Assembly (NCBI GenBank): GCA_030539475.1
Contig: JAUNRY010000165.1
Coordinates: 1-5,381 of the forward strand
Source: Bacteroidia bacterium
GTDB lineage: Bacteria > Bacteroidota > Bacteroidia > Bacteroidales > Dysgonomonadaceae
DNA: 5,381 nt
Direction: 5' to 3'
Numbering within the stretch: position 1 is the stretch's first letter; each line of letters begins with the position of its first letter. The notes beneath the pieces were generated by a model that saw nothing but the letters and a program-made list of their open reading frames with translations, searched no databases and had not been told where the DNA came from. The position numbers and the translations under genes were made by a program. This document shows positions 1 to 5,381 of this stretch, in pieces.

Positions 1-203
1 GAGAAGAAGTTTTGCAACATACTGTCGTTCTTCTTGAACTTCATAAAGGCGGCGCTGTTGCTGTCCAGCGGTTCCACGGTTTTGATTTTTCCGTTGGGCT
101 CGATGCCCGATACCACGGATAGTTTGCCGGCTTCGTTGGCGGATTGGGTTTGACTGCGGTCTTCGAGTACGAGGACGTAATTGTCGGAATAGTTTGTTTC
201 CAT
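1..203 (-). CDS. N-terminal fragment of a DUF3945/DUF4099-like mobile-element protein (partial)
   Basis: A minus-strand frame opens with ATG at 203-201 and stays open to the left edge, giving 67 residues that begin METNYSDNYVLVLED. The visible part has a short hydrophobic strand (YVLVLED, residues 9-15), then KLSVVSGIEPNGKIKTVEPL (27-46), then AAFMKFKKND and LQNFF near the edge. From memory, this order (LVLDxE, VxGIDxNGxLxTVxP, FMxFDKxGDxxxNFF) is how many DUF3945/DUF4099 proteins of Bacteroidota conjugative transposons begin. Their molecular role is poorly known; they often lie near topoisomerase or mobilisation genes. The start is the only Met before the conserved strand and has a TACATTTG box 28 bases upstream. 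There is no signal peptide, so it is probably cytoplasmic. The family call rests on a short N-terminus only and is moderate; that the frame is coding is more certain. Confidence 0.6.
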   Translation of the reverse strand, partial: METNYSDNYVLVLEDRSQTQSANEAGKLSVVSGIEPNGKIKTVEPLDSNSAAFMKFKKNDSMLQNFF

Positions 204-231
204 ATTATTTGCTTTTTAAAGATTTAGAAAG

Positions 232-239
232 CAAATGTA
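232..239 (-). promoter_or_regulatory. Bacteroidota -7 promoter box for the leftward gene
   Basis: Read on the minus strand these bases are TACATTTG, an exact match to the Bacteroidota TAnnTTTG -7 consensus. They lie 28 bases upstream of the leftward ATG, which would leave a short leader. No TTG or TTTG is visible at the expected -33 distance, where the minus strand is C-rich instead. The promoter is therefore half-supported and may need an activator. Confidence 0.5.
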
Positions 240-280
240 TGGTGTTTTTTTAGTGGTGGGGGCGGTGGATGGATAAGGAT

Positions 281-313
281 GGAACAGAAGGGAAAAGAAC
301 GGAACAGAAGGGA
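281..313. repeat. Two copies of a 13-base direct repeat, 20-base period
   Basis: GGAACAGAAGGGA occurs exactly at 281-293 and again at 301-313, separated by AAAGAAC. The surrounding bases, about 268-324, are almost all purines on the plus strand. The repeat could be a protein-binding site in the divergent promoter region or simply low-complexity sequence. Its role is unknown. Confidence 0.6.
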
Positions 314-429
314 TGGGAAGAGAGTCTTATGTGTCATTGCTTTGAAATAACATACCAGCTTGAACCAATAGAAATGTATCTATTTTGAGAATTAAACCTA
401 CCCATCCCCAAAGAATAAACGTGAAAAAC

Positions 430-460
430 TTGTTACGATAAATAATATTGTTTAAATTTG
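430..460 (+). promoter_or_regulatory. Bacteroidota-type promoter (-33 TTG and -7 TAAATTTG) for the three-gene operon
   Basis: TAAATTTG at 453-460 matches the TAnnTTTG -7 consensus of the Bacteroidota primary sigma factor. A TTG at 430-432 lies 20 bases upstream of it, the usual spacing for the -33 element. Transcription would start a few bases after 460, leaving a leader of about 40 bases before the ATG at 506. This is the only good promoter seen for the rightward genes; I found none in the short gaps between them. Confidence 0.65.
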
Positions 461-467
461 CCAAATT
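455..467. promoter_or_regulatory. Small palindrome overlapping the -7 box, possible operator
   Basis: AATTTG at 455-460 is followed by one C and then CAAATT at 462-467, giving two perfect 6-base arms around a single centre base. The left arm is part of the -7 box, so a bound dimeric repressor would block the promoter. AT-rich palindromes of this size can arise by chance, so this is only a candidate. Confidence 0.25.
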
Positions 468-492
468 AAAGTTTTTCCACAAAACCAATTTA

Positions 493-498
493 AAAGGA
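493..498 (+). promoter_or_regulatory. Shine-Dalgarno-like site AAAGGA
   Basis: AAAGGA lies seven bases before the ATG at 506, an acceptable ribosome-site spacing, and supports that start. It is notable because the next two genes have no comparable purine-rich site and only A-rich leaders, as is usual in Bacteroidota. Confidence 0.45.
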
Positions 499-505
499 AT
501 TAACC

Positions 506-1867
506 ATGATTCTTAGATATAGAATTCATCCGCTTGTAGCGGCTATTCTTATTCAGTTATTATTCATTTCATGCCTAAAAGAAACGGACTTGCCTGTTGA
601 TGTCGCTTTTGATTTTCAATATGCAGAAAACAATCAAACCGTTCCTGTTGAAATTATTCTCGCAAATAAAACCAAAGGCACCGATTTTTATGAATGGACA
701 TTTGAGGGAGCCACTGTAACTACGTCTTCAGACAAAAATCCCAACTCGATCTATTACAACAAAGCGGGATTATACCGCATCAAACTAAAAGCGTGGAACA
801 GTATAAACAGTGCCGAAAAAGAAATTGAAGTTCGCATTGACTCCGCTTTATTTATTGATTTTGACTACCAAATAATGCTCAATGATTTTGTTCCGGCAAA
901 TGTAACAATTAACAATAAAACCATTGGGGCTACAAGTTATGAATGGTTTTTTGAAGGAGGGAATCCCGCCAGATCTAACTCTCCAAACCCGGGAACAATC
1001 AAATATCAGAATGCGGGTGAATATCAAATCAAATTAAAAGTTTCAAATGGGAGTAAAAATGAAGAAAAAACAAAAACATTAAGTTTCCGTATATCTCCGT
1101 CTCCCGATTTTGAAATAGTTCCTGCGGCTGTTGACACTGACATGGAGGCGCCACTGTCCGCTGTTTTGAAGTATAACCCAAATCCAGATATAGAATATAA
1201 GTGGGAATGTATAGGCGCGACGATTAAGGAGACTCATTCTACAAACGAATTTTTTATCCAATTTCCCAATGCCGGCACATATACAGTAAAACTTATCGCC
1301 AACAATAAGAAAAATGTGCAAGTAAAAGAGAGGAAAATCATCATAAAACCCAATAGTGGGATATATAGTTTCAAAAATATTAAGTTTGGTATAAGTGAAG
1401 CTCAACACAGTATTGGTTGTTTCTTTTCCGCATCACAGCAACAAACTTTAACGTCTAAGGAAATCCGTAATCTTGGAGATGACAATAAAGTTGATGTTGG
1501 TTTTTTCGGGATAAATTCAAGTTTTGAATATTGCTACTTCTTTTCTCCCGATAGAGCACAAGATGCAGGATTTGCCGAAATACCCCTCTCTCAATCCGCT
1601 TCAATCGTAAATTTATTAGAGAAAAGTGGAACTGCTTTTGCCGAACAAGATTTTGAAAATATCAAAACAGCGAATGATTTTTCTTCTCTTTCTGTTAATA
1701 CCGGGAATCCTCAAGATTATTTTGAGTCAAAAGTTATTCCGCGATTTGTTTTGTTACAAACAGCAGATAAAAGAAAAGGCGTAATTAAAGTAAAATCTTT
1801 TGTGCGAAATGGAATTGAATCCCATATCCTTACAGATATAAAAATTGAAAAAAGAAAAGGAGAGTAA
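506..1867 (+). CDS. Surface lipoprotein with three PKD-like domains
   Basis: This 453-residue protein begins with a basic N-terminus, a hydrophobic segment (about residues 10-22) and a lipobox FISC, with the acylated cysteine at position 23. LKETD follows; charged residues just after the cysteine are typical of Bacteroidota lipoproteins exported to the cell surface, so an outer-membrane, possibly surface-exposed location is inferred. Three successive PKD-like repeats occupy about residues 33-112, 115-197 and 200-281. Each has an aromatic-Glu/Lys-Trp strand (YEWTFEGA at 62, YEWFFEGG at 145, YKWECIGA at 231) and a closing AGxYxxKLxxxN strand (87, 170, 256). PKD folds usually bind proteins or glycans, or act as spacers. 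Residues 286-453 form a C-terminal domain I do not recognise. The gene is first in the likely operon and has the lowest G+C of the three. The ligand is unknown; no catalytic motif is seen. Confidence 0.88.
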   Translation: MILRYRIHPLVAAILIQLLFISCLKETDLPVDVAFDFQYAENNQTVPVEIILANKTKGTDFYEWTFEGATVTTSSDKNPNSIYYNKAGLYRIKLKAWNSINSAEKEIEVRIDSALFIDFDYQIMLNDFVPANVTINNKTIGATSYEWFFEGGNPARSNSPNPGTIKYQNAGEYQIKLKVSNGSKNEEKTKTLSFRISPSPDFEIVPAAVDTDMEAPLSAVLKYNPNPDIEYKWECIGATIKETHSTNEFFIQFPNAGTYTVKLIANNKKNVQVKERKIIIKPNSGIYSFKNIKFGISEAQHSIGCFFSASQQQTLTSKEIRNLGDDNKVDVGFFGINSSFEYCYFFSPDRAQDAGFAEIPLSQSASIVNLLEKSGTAFAEQDFENIKTANDFSSLSVNTGNPQDYFESKVIPRFVLLQTADKRKGVIKVKSFVRNGIESHILTDIKIEKRKGE

Positions 1868-1903
1868 ACGCTCAATTGGGCCTTAACTGTAAAAGAATCT
1901 ATT

Positions 1904-3610
1904 ATGAAAATATTTCGCCTATACCTAAGCCTTATTTTTCTTTTGATTTTTTCGTCAAACCTAAATGCTCAGCAAGTAAATATAGAGAATGCACTGAACA
2001 TCCGTAAGAAAAAATTCATAACCCTGAGCGGTGGTATTTCATCCAATATAACACACTTTCATTCTAACGAAATGGGAGGAAGGCAACCATTTATCTATCA
2101 ATTAAACGGTAATTTGAACTTGTCTTTCTTTGAGCAGTTCAATATTCCTCTGTCCTTTAACCTAAATAATTACGGTGCCAATTTTTCATATCCAACACTT
2201 CCTAACAGAATTAGTTTACATCCCTCCTACAAGTGGATTAGGGCTCATATAGGCGATGTTTCCATGGCGTTCTCTCCTTATACTTTAAACGGGCATTTAT
2301 TTACCGGAGCAGGTATAGAACTGTCGCCCGGCAAGTGGAACATCTGTGCAATGGGCGGACGATTGGTAAAAAAAGTGGATTATGATACCGCAATACCGTC
2401 TATTTTGCCTACATTCAACCGATATGGATACGGCGGAAAAGTCAGATATAACGGAGATAACTATTTTGTAGGAGGTACATTTTTCTCGGCAAAGGACAGA
2501 ACGGATAATTACAATTTTCAGGCAGATAGCTTAGGCATTTTCCCAAGGAGTAACGTTGTTTTAAGTTTGGAAGGAGGCATAAGTCTTATCCCCAATCTAA
2601 CCCTGTCGGCAGAATATGCAATAAGCATGATGACACGGGACACCAGAGTGAATCAAATCAGCAATAACCTTACAGACAAAACATCATCACGCAACACATC
2701 CGCCTCTAATTACGATGCCTTCAAAGCCGATTTAACATATACGTTTAAAAAAAACAATATCGGAATAGGATATGAACGGATAAGCCCAAGATACGAAACA
2801 CTCGGAGCATACTATTTCAACAATGATTACGAAAACCTGATACTGAATTATGCCCGGCCGCTTTTCCAAGACAAAGCCAATATAGCATTAAGCGCCGGAG
2901 TGCAACGGGATGATTTGGAAAACGATAAAGCGGAAAAAAACAACCGTTTCGTGGGTTCTGTAAATTTTAGTTTTTCGCCGAATGAGCGGTTAAACACGTC
3001 CGTCTCTGCAAGCTCATTTCAAAGCTACCGAAACATAAAATCGACTTTCGAGTATGTTAATGCCGTAACTCCTTATGAGAATTTAGATACGCTTAATTTT
3101 ACGCAGCTGTCCAACAATATTGATTTCAACCTTACCTATCTGACAAAAAAAACAGACGAACAGTCACAAAACCTCATGTTGTTTGTCAGCTTTCAACAAG
3201 CAGCCGATAAGCAGGGCGGTTATATCCTGCCCGGAAACCTTACCACTTTTTTCAATCTTTCAACCACTTACGGTTTCGATTTCATTCCTCAGAATTTGAA
3301 CATTCAGATTGCCGCGAATGTGTCAAACAGTTATGCCGGGCAAAAGAACATGCTCACATTCGGCCCCACCCTTTCGTCAACGGTAAGGTTGTTCAACAAG
3401 ACCCTGTCAACAGGCATATCCCTATCCTATAACAGAACCCAAGAGAAAGCATCTCTGTTAGGCGAGGTATTTACCGGACGTTGGAATGCCAACTTCCGCT
3501 TTTTAAAGAAACATTCTTTGCAAGGGTGTGTTCTCTTTCAAAACAGAAAACGAACCAACGCAACTACCTTTTCATACACCTCTATGCTGACGTATGCGTA
3601 CAGTTTTTAA
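1904..3610 (+). CDS. Outer-membrane beta-barrel protein of unknown function
   Basis: The 568-residue product starts with a clear signal peptide: KIFR, a long Leu/Ile/Phe core, and likely cleavage after NLNA at residue 22. The rest is rich in alternating aromatic and polar strands with Gly, Asn, Ser and Thr turns. It ends in MLTYAYSF with a terminal Phe, the pattern recognised by the BAM machinery, so an integral outer-membrane barrel is well supported. A compact, conserved-looking stretch lies at residues 135-200 (GAGIELSPGKW, AMGGRLVK, RYGYGGKVRY, GGTFFSAKD). No TonB box, plug domain or OmpA peptidoglycan-binding domain is visible, so it is not an evident TonB receptor or OmpA protein. The ATG follows the lipoprotein stop by 36 bases with no clear ribosome site, and the next gene starts 22 bases after its stop, which suggests co-transcription. 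It might be a porin, a translocation channel or an anchor for the next gene's product; the sequence does not decide between these. Confidence 0.85.
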   Translation: MKIFRLYLSLIFLLIFSSNLNAQQVNIENALNIRKKKFITLSGGISSNITHFHSNEMGGRQPFIYQLNGNLNLSFFEQFNIPLSFNLNNYGANFSYPTLPNRISLHPSYKWIRAHIGDVSMAFSPYTLNGHLFTGAGIELSPGKWNICAMGGRLVKKVDYDTAIPSILPTFNRYGYGGKVRYNGDNYFVGGTFFSAKDRTDNYNFQADSLGIFPRSNVVLSLEGGISLIPNLTLSAEYAISMMTRDTRVNQISNNLTDKTSSRNTSASNYDAFKADLTYTFKKNNIGIGYERISPRYETLGAYYFNNDYENLILNYARPLFQDKANIALSAGVQRDDLENDKAEKNNRFVGSVNFSFSPNERLNTSVSASSFQSYRNIKSTFEYVNAVTPYENLDTLNFTQLSNNIDFNLTYLTKKTDEQSQNLMLFVSFQQAADKQGGYILPGNLTTFFNLSTTYGFDFIPQNLNIQIAANVSNSYAGQKNMLTFGPTLSSTVRLFNKTLSTGISLSYNRTQEKASLLGEVFTGRWNANFRFLKKHSLQGCVLFQNRKRTNATTFSYTSMLTYAYSF

Positions 3611-3632
3611 TTCACGACAAAACAGAACAACT

Positions 3633-5381
3633 ATGAAACGGAATGACGAAATAAAAATAACAACTGTATATAGAAAATGGAAATATATTCTGTTGTTCAT
3701 CTTAAGTTTGGTATGTTATCTGCCCGTTCACTCTCAATCCTCCTACCCCGTGCACGCCACGGTACAGGTTTTGCCCCCTTATGGCATTTACCTGAACGAC
3801 TACGTGTCGGGCAGCCGCGACCGTTTGATTGTAACCCTGCTGAACAGGGATATGAACCGCCCTGTTTTGGAAGTCCGCCTTCAGATGCAGATTCGCAACT
3901 CCAATGGCTTTCAGATTCAGAGCCGTAACGAGATACCGTTTCCTGTTTTGTCTTTAGAGAGCGGTATCCCCTTGCGCCTCACTTCGGGCGATTTGCAACC
4001 CTATTTTGCTCCCGAGAACACCACCGTGCAAGGCAACCTGCACGAAGGGCGGTTGCCCTCAGGAATGACCGAGTTCAGCTTCCGAGTAGTAGAAGCCCAT
4101 ACCGGACTTCCCCTTTCGGGATTTTCCACCGGAAGAGTGTGGGTAGAAATAAAGAAACCACCCCTGCAAAATCTTCCATTGCAAGGAGAACAAACCGCCT
4201 GGCGGGAACCCCAACACATCCGTTTCCAATGGCAACCCCAACATCAGGGGCTTGCCAATACCCTTTATGAGTTTGTACTGAAAGAACTTCCCGATAACGG
4301 TGTAGCTCCGCAATCGGCATTTGCTTACGGACAAGAGATATTCAGGACAGAAATCCGGCAAACCACGCTCAACTATACCCACTTGGAACCCCTGCTTACA
4401 CCCGGTAGAAGATACGGCTGGCAGGTAAGAGCCATTAGCAAAGATGGCATAGATGAAGTAGGTATGTTTGAAAATCACGGATACTCCGAAATACGCTGGT
4501 TTGAACCCAACGAAAACTGCCCCCCCCCCGCGGCAGTAATCGCCCAAAGCTCATACCGAAAAATTAGCCTCCGCTGGCAGGCACTTCCCGCACACAGCAC
4601 CTACACGGTGGAATACCGTCCCAAAAGCGCGCGCGAACTCTATGCGTGGACAAGTATCCCCACGCCCCAATCGGAAATAAGCCTGACCGGGCTGCGTCCC
4701 GGATGGACGTATGAATATCGTGTAGGCTCGTTCTGCACCACCGGAAAAGCAGTATATTCGCCCGTGGCGGAAATAACGCTTTCGCCGGACAACGAATCCC
4801 TTGCCGCAAACTGTGGCATGGCGCCCACCGTGGATTTGAGCAACCAAAACCCGATAGACAACCTCAACATTGGCGATGTGGTAACCATAGGAGGCGATTT
4901 TCCCATGACCCTCACGCAGGTTTCCCCGCAAGGCAACGGATGGTTTTCCGGCAAAGGATGGATAACGATGCCCTGGCTAAGCGCCAACGTATTGGTGAAA
5001 TTCAACCGTCTGCGGGTAAACAGCGATTACAAGCAAATGGATGGCGAAGTGGAAACCGAAACCGACCCCAATGCCTCACAAATAGCCGACCTGAACAAAC
5101 TCGACTACGGCGGCGACAAAACCACGCCGGGCAAAATCATATTTACCGAAACCAAGGTGGACTTCGTGATCCCTCCCGTGGCCGAAGCCGAATACAATCC
5201 AGAGAAAGAAGAACTGTTGGTCTATGATGTTAACGGACAAGCACACGCCGTGCAAATCCCCCAAAAAGGAGAAGGGAAAAGCGTGTTTCCGGTAATAGTA
5301 ACCGACAAAGCGGGCAACAAATACAAAGTGGAACTTCCCGACGAGGAAGATACCGCCCAAAACGATGCAGACAACACGCCC
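3633..5381 (+). CDS. Large secreted multidomain protein with fibronectin type III-like modules (partial, C-terminus beyond window)
   Basis: An uninterrupted frame runs 583 codons from ATG 3633 to the right edge without a stop. The protein has a long signal sequence: a basic region up to about residue 17, a hydrophobic core at 18-31, and likely cleavage near HSQ (33-35). Residues 38-175 form an all-beta module starting YPVHATVQVLPPYGIYLNDY. Residues 190-290 look like a fibronectin III-type fold (IRFQWQP, then LTPGRRYGWQVRA). Residues 296-384 are a clearer fibronectin III domain (CPPP, KISLRWQALP, YTVEYRP, LRPGWTYEYRVGSFC), with C296 and C368 matching the paired-cysteine pattern of Bacteroidota surface proteins. 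From 394 a different module follows (IGDVVTIGGDF, GWFSGKGWITMP, VKFNRLRVNSDY), then an acidic tail. I infer a TANFOR-like or similar giant surface protein, an adhesin or scaffold, but could not confirm the family. A ten-C tract interrupts codons 296-299. No alternative Met fits the signal peptide. Confidence 0.85.
   Translation, partial: MKRNDEIKITTVYRKWKYILLFILSLVCYLPVHSQSSYPVHATVQVLPPYGIYLNDYVSGSRDRLIVTLLNRDMNRPVLEVRLQMQIRNSNGFQIQSRNEIPFPVLSLESGIPLRLTSGDLQPYFAPENTTVQGNLHEGRLPSGMTEFSFRVVEAHTGLPLSGFSTGRVWVEIKKPPLQNLPLQGEQTAWREPQHIRFQWQPQHQGLANTLYEFVLKELPDNGVAPQSAFAYGQEIFRTEIRQTTLNYTHLEPLLTPGRRYGWQVRAISKDGIDEVGMFENHGYSEIRWFEPNENCPPPAAVIAQSSYRKISLRWQALPAHSTYTVEYRPKSARELYAWTSIPTPQSEISLTGLRPGWTYEYRVGSFCTTGKAVYSPVAEITLSPDNESLAANCGMAPTVDLSNQNPIDNLNIGDVVTIGGDFPMTLTQVSPQGNGWFSGKGWITMPWLSANVLVKFNRLRVNSDYKQMDGEVETETDPNASQIADLNKLDYGGDKTTPGKIIFTETKVDFVIPPVAEAEYNPEKEELLVYDVNGQAHAVQIPQKGEGKSVFPVIVTDKAGNKYKVELPDEEDTAQNDADNTP
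4520..4529 (+). repeat. Ten-cytosine homopolymer inside a coding region, possible phase-variation tract
   Basis: Ten consecutive C bases encode the end of Cys296 and Pro297-299 of the fibronectin-type surface protein. The frame is intact at ten C. With nine C, translation reaches TAA at 4537-4539; with eleven C, it reaches TAG at 4565-4567. A one-base slip either way would therefore cut the protein to about 300 residues. Long G or C tracts of this kind act as slipped-strand switches in surface genes of several bacteria. That this one varies is inference. Confidence 0.6.

Larger units (their letters stand above)
204..505. other. Divergent intergenic region with no gene seen
   Basis: This 302-base stretch separates the leftward DUF3945-like gene from the rightward operon. 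I see no convincing coding frame, tRNA or strong hairpin terminator in it. From left to right it holds the leftward -7 box, a run of seven T (245-251), a G-rich segment (253-272), a purine-rich segment with a 13-base direct repeat (about 268-324), an AT-rich stretch with no recognised feature (325-425), and the rightward promoter and ribosome site. The two genes are transcribed away from each other, so control elements for both probably sit here. Confidence 0.7.

Noticed and set aside
329..353. TATGT and ACATA arms as a hairpin or attachment site
   Set aside because: Arms of only five bases with a long loop in AT-rich DNA are expected by chance, and no matching copy or integrase gene is present.
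1079..1408. Minus-strand open frame of 109 codons
   Set aside because: It lies inside the PKD lipoprotein gene, opposite the third PKD repeat, which is clearly the coding frame.
2747..2754. Runs of eight A in the barrel gene (also 3145-3152) as slippage tracts
   Set aside because: A-rich runs of this length are common in lysine/asparagine-rich AT-biased genes and are much weaker candidates than the C10 run; no other sign of variability is visible.
3711..3716. Cysteine 28 in the signal segment of the third protein as a lipobox
   Set aside because: The residue before it is Val, and the hydrophobic core continues past it with a better signal peptidase I site near residue 34, so a lipoprotein is unlikely.
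3677..3928. Plus-strand open frame of 83 codons
   Set aside because: It is out of frame with, and wholly inside, the large gene starting at 3633, whose signal peptide spans the same bases. Its product shows no recognisable feature.
4001..5005. Several minus-strand open frames (for example 4059-4547, 4551-4931, 4640-5005)
   Set aside because: They lie opposite the long uninterrupted plus-strand frame that has a signal peptide and recognisable fibronectin modules. Their products are low-complexity mixtures with no domain pattern.
4940..5227. Plus-strand open frame of 95 codons
   Set aside because: It is a shifted-frame shadow of the fibronectin-type gene; the Arg/Gln/Asn-rich product is typical of a wrong frame.
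5076..5360. Minus-strand open frame of 94 codons
   Set aside because: It lies opposite the continuing plus-strand frame and is Phe/Gly/Val-rich without domain structure.

Overview
The window looks like an accessory region of a Bacteroidota (Bacteroidales-type) chromosome. Reasons: two TAnnTTTG -7 promoter boxes, one with a TTG about 20 bases upstream; mostly weak or absent Shine-Dalgarno sites; a lipoprotein with charged residues straight after the lipobox cysteine; PKD and fibronectin type III surface proteins of the kind common in this phylum; and a left-edge gene that resembles the start of the DUF3945/DUF4099 proteins found on Bacteroidota conjugative elements. No species can be named from the sequence.

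Layout. Positions 1-203 (minus strand) hold the first 67 codons of the DUF3945-like gene, which runs off the left edge. Positions 204-505 are a divergent intergenic region. It contains a -7 box for the leftward gene, a G-rich and then purine-rich stretch with a 13-base direct repeat, and a well-formed rightward promoter (430-460) followed by an AAAGGA site. Three closely spaced plus-strand genes follow, with gaps of 36 and 22 bases, and look like one operon: a 453-residue three-PKD lipoprotein (506-1867), a 568-residue outer-membrane beta-barrel protein (1904-3610), and the first 583 codons of a large secreted protein with fibronectin-like modules (3633 to the right edge). The third gene is open to the window end without a stop codon. 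Several shorter open frames on both strands inside it are shadows.

The genes suggest an envelope assembly: a lipoprotein probably anchored in the outer membrane, an integral outer-membrane barrel, and a long multidomain extracellular protein. Whether they form one machine (adhesin, export or surface fibre) is inference. The most testable observation is a run of ten cytosines (4520-4529) inside the third gene, exactly at the Cys-Pro-Pro-Pro linker before a fibronectin domain. Loss or gain of one C brings a stop codon within 3 or 13 codons, as expected for a phase-variable on/off switch. G+C content also rises clearly along the operon, from roughly 35% in the lipoprotein gene to above 50% in the fibronectin-type gene (hand counts of sample lines).
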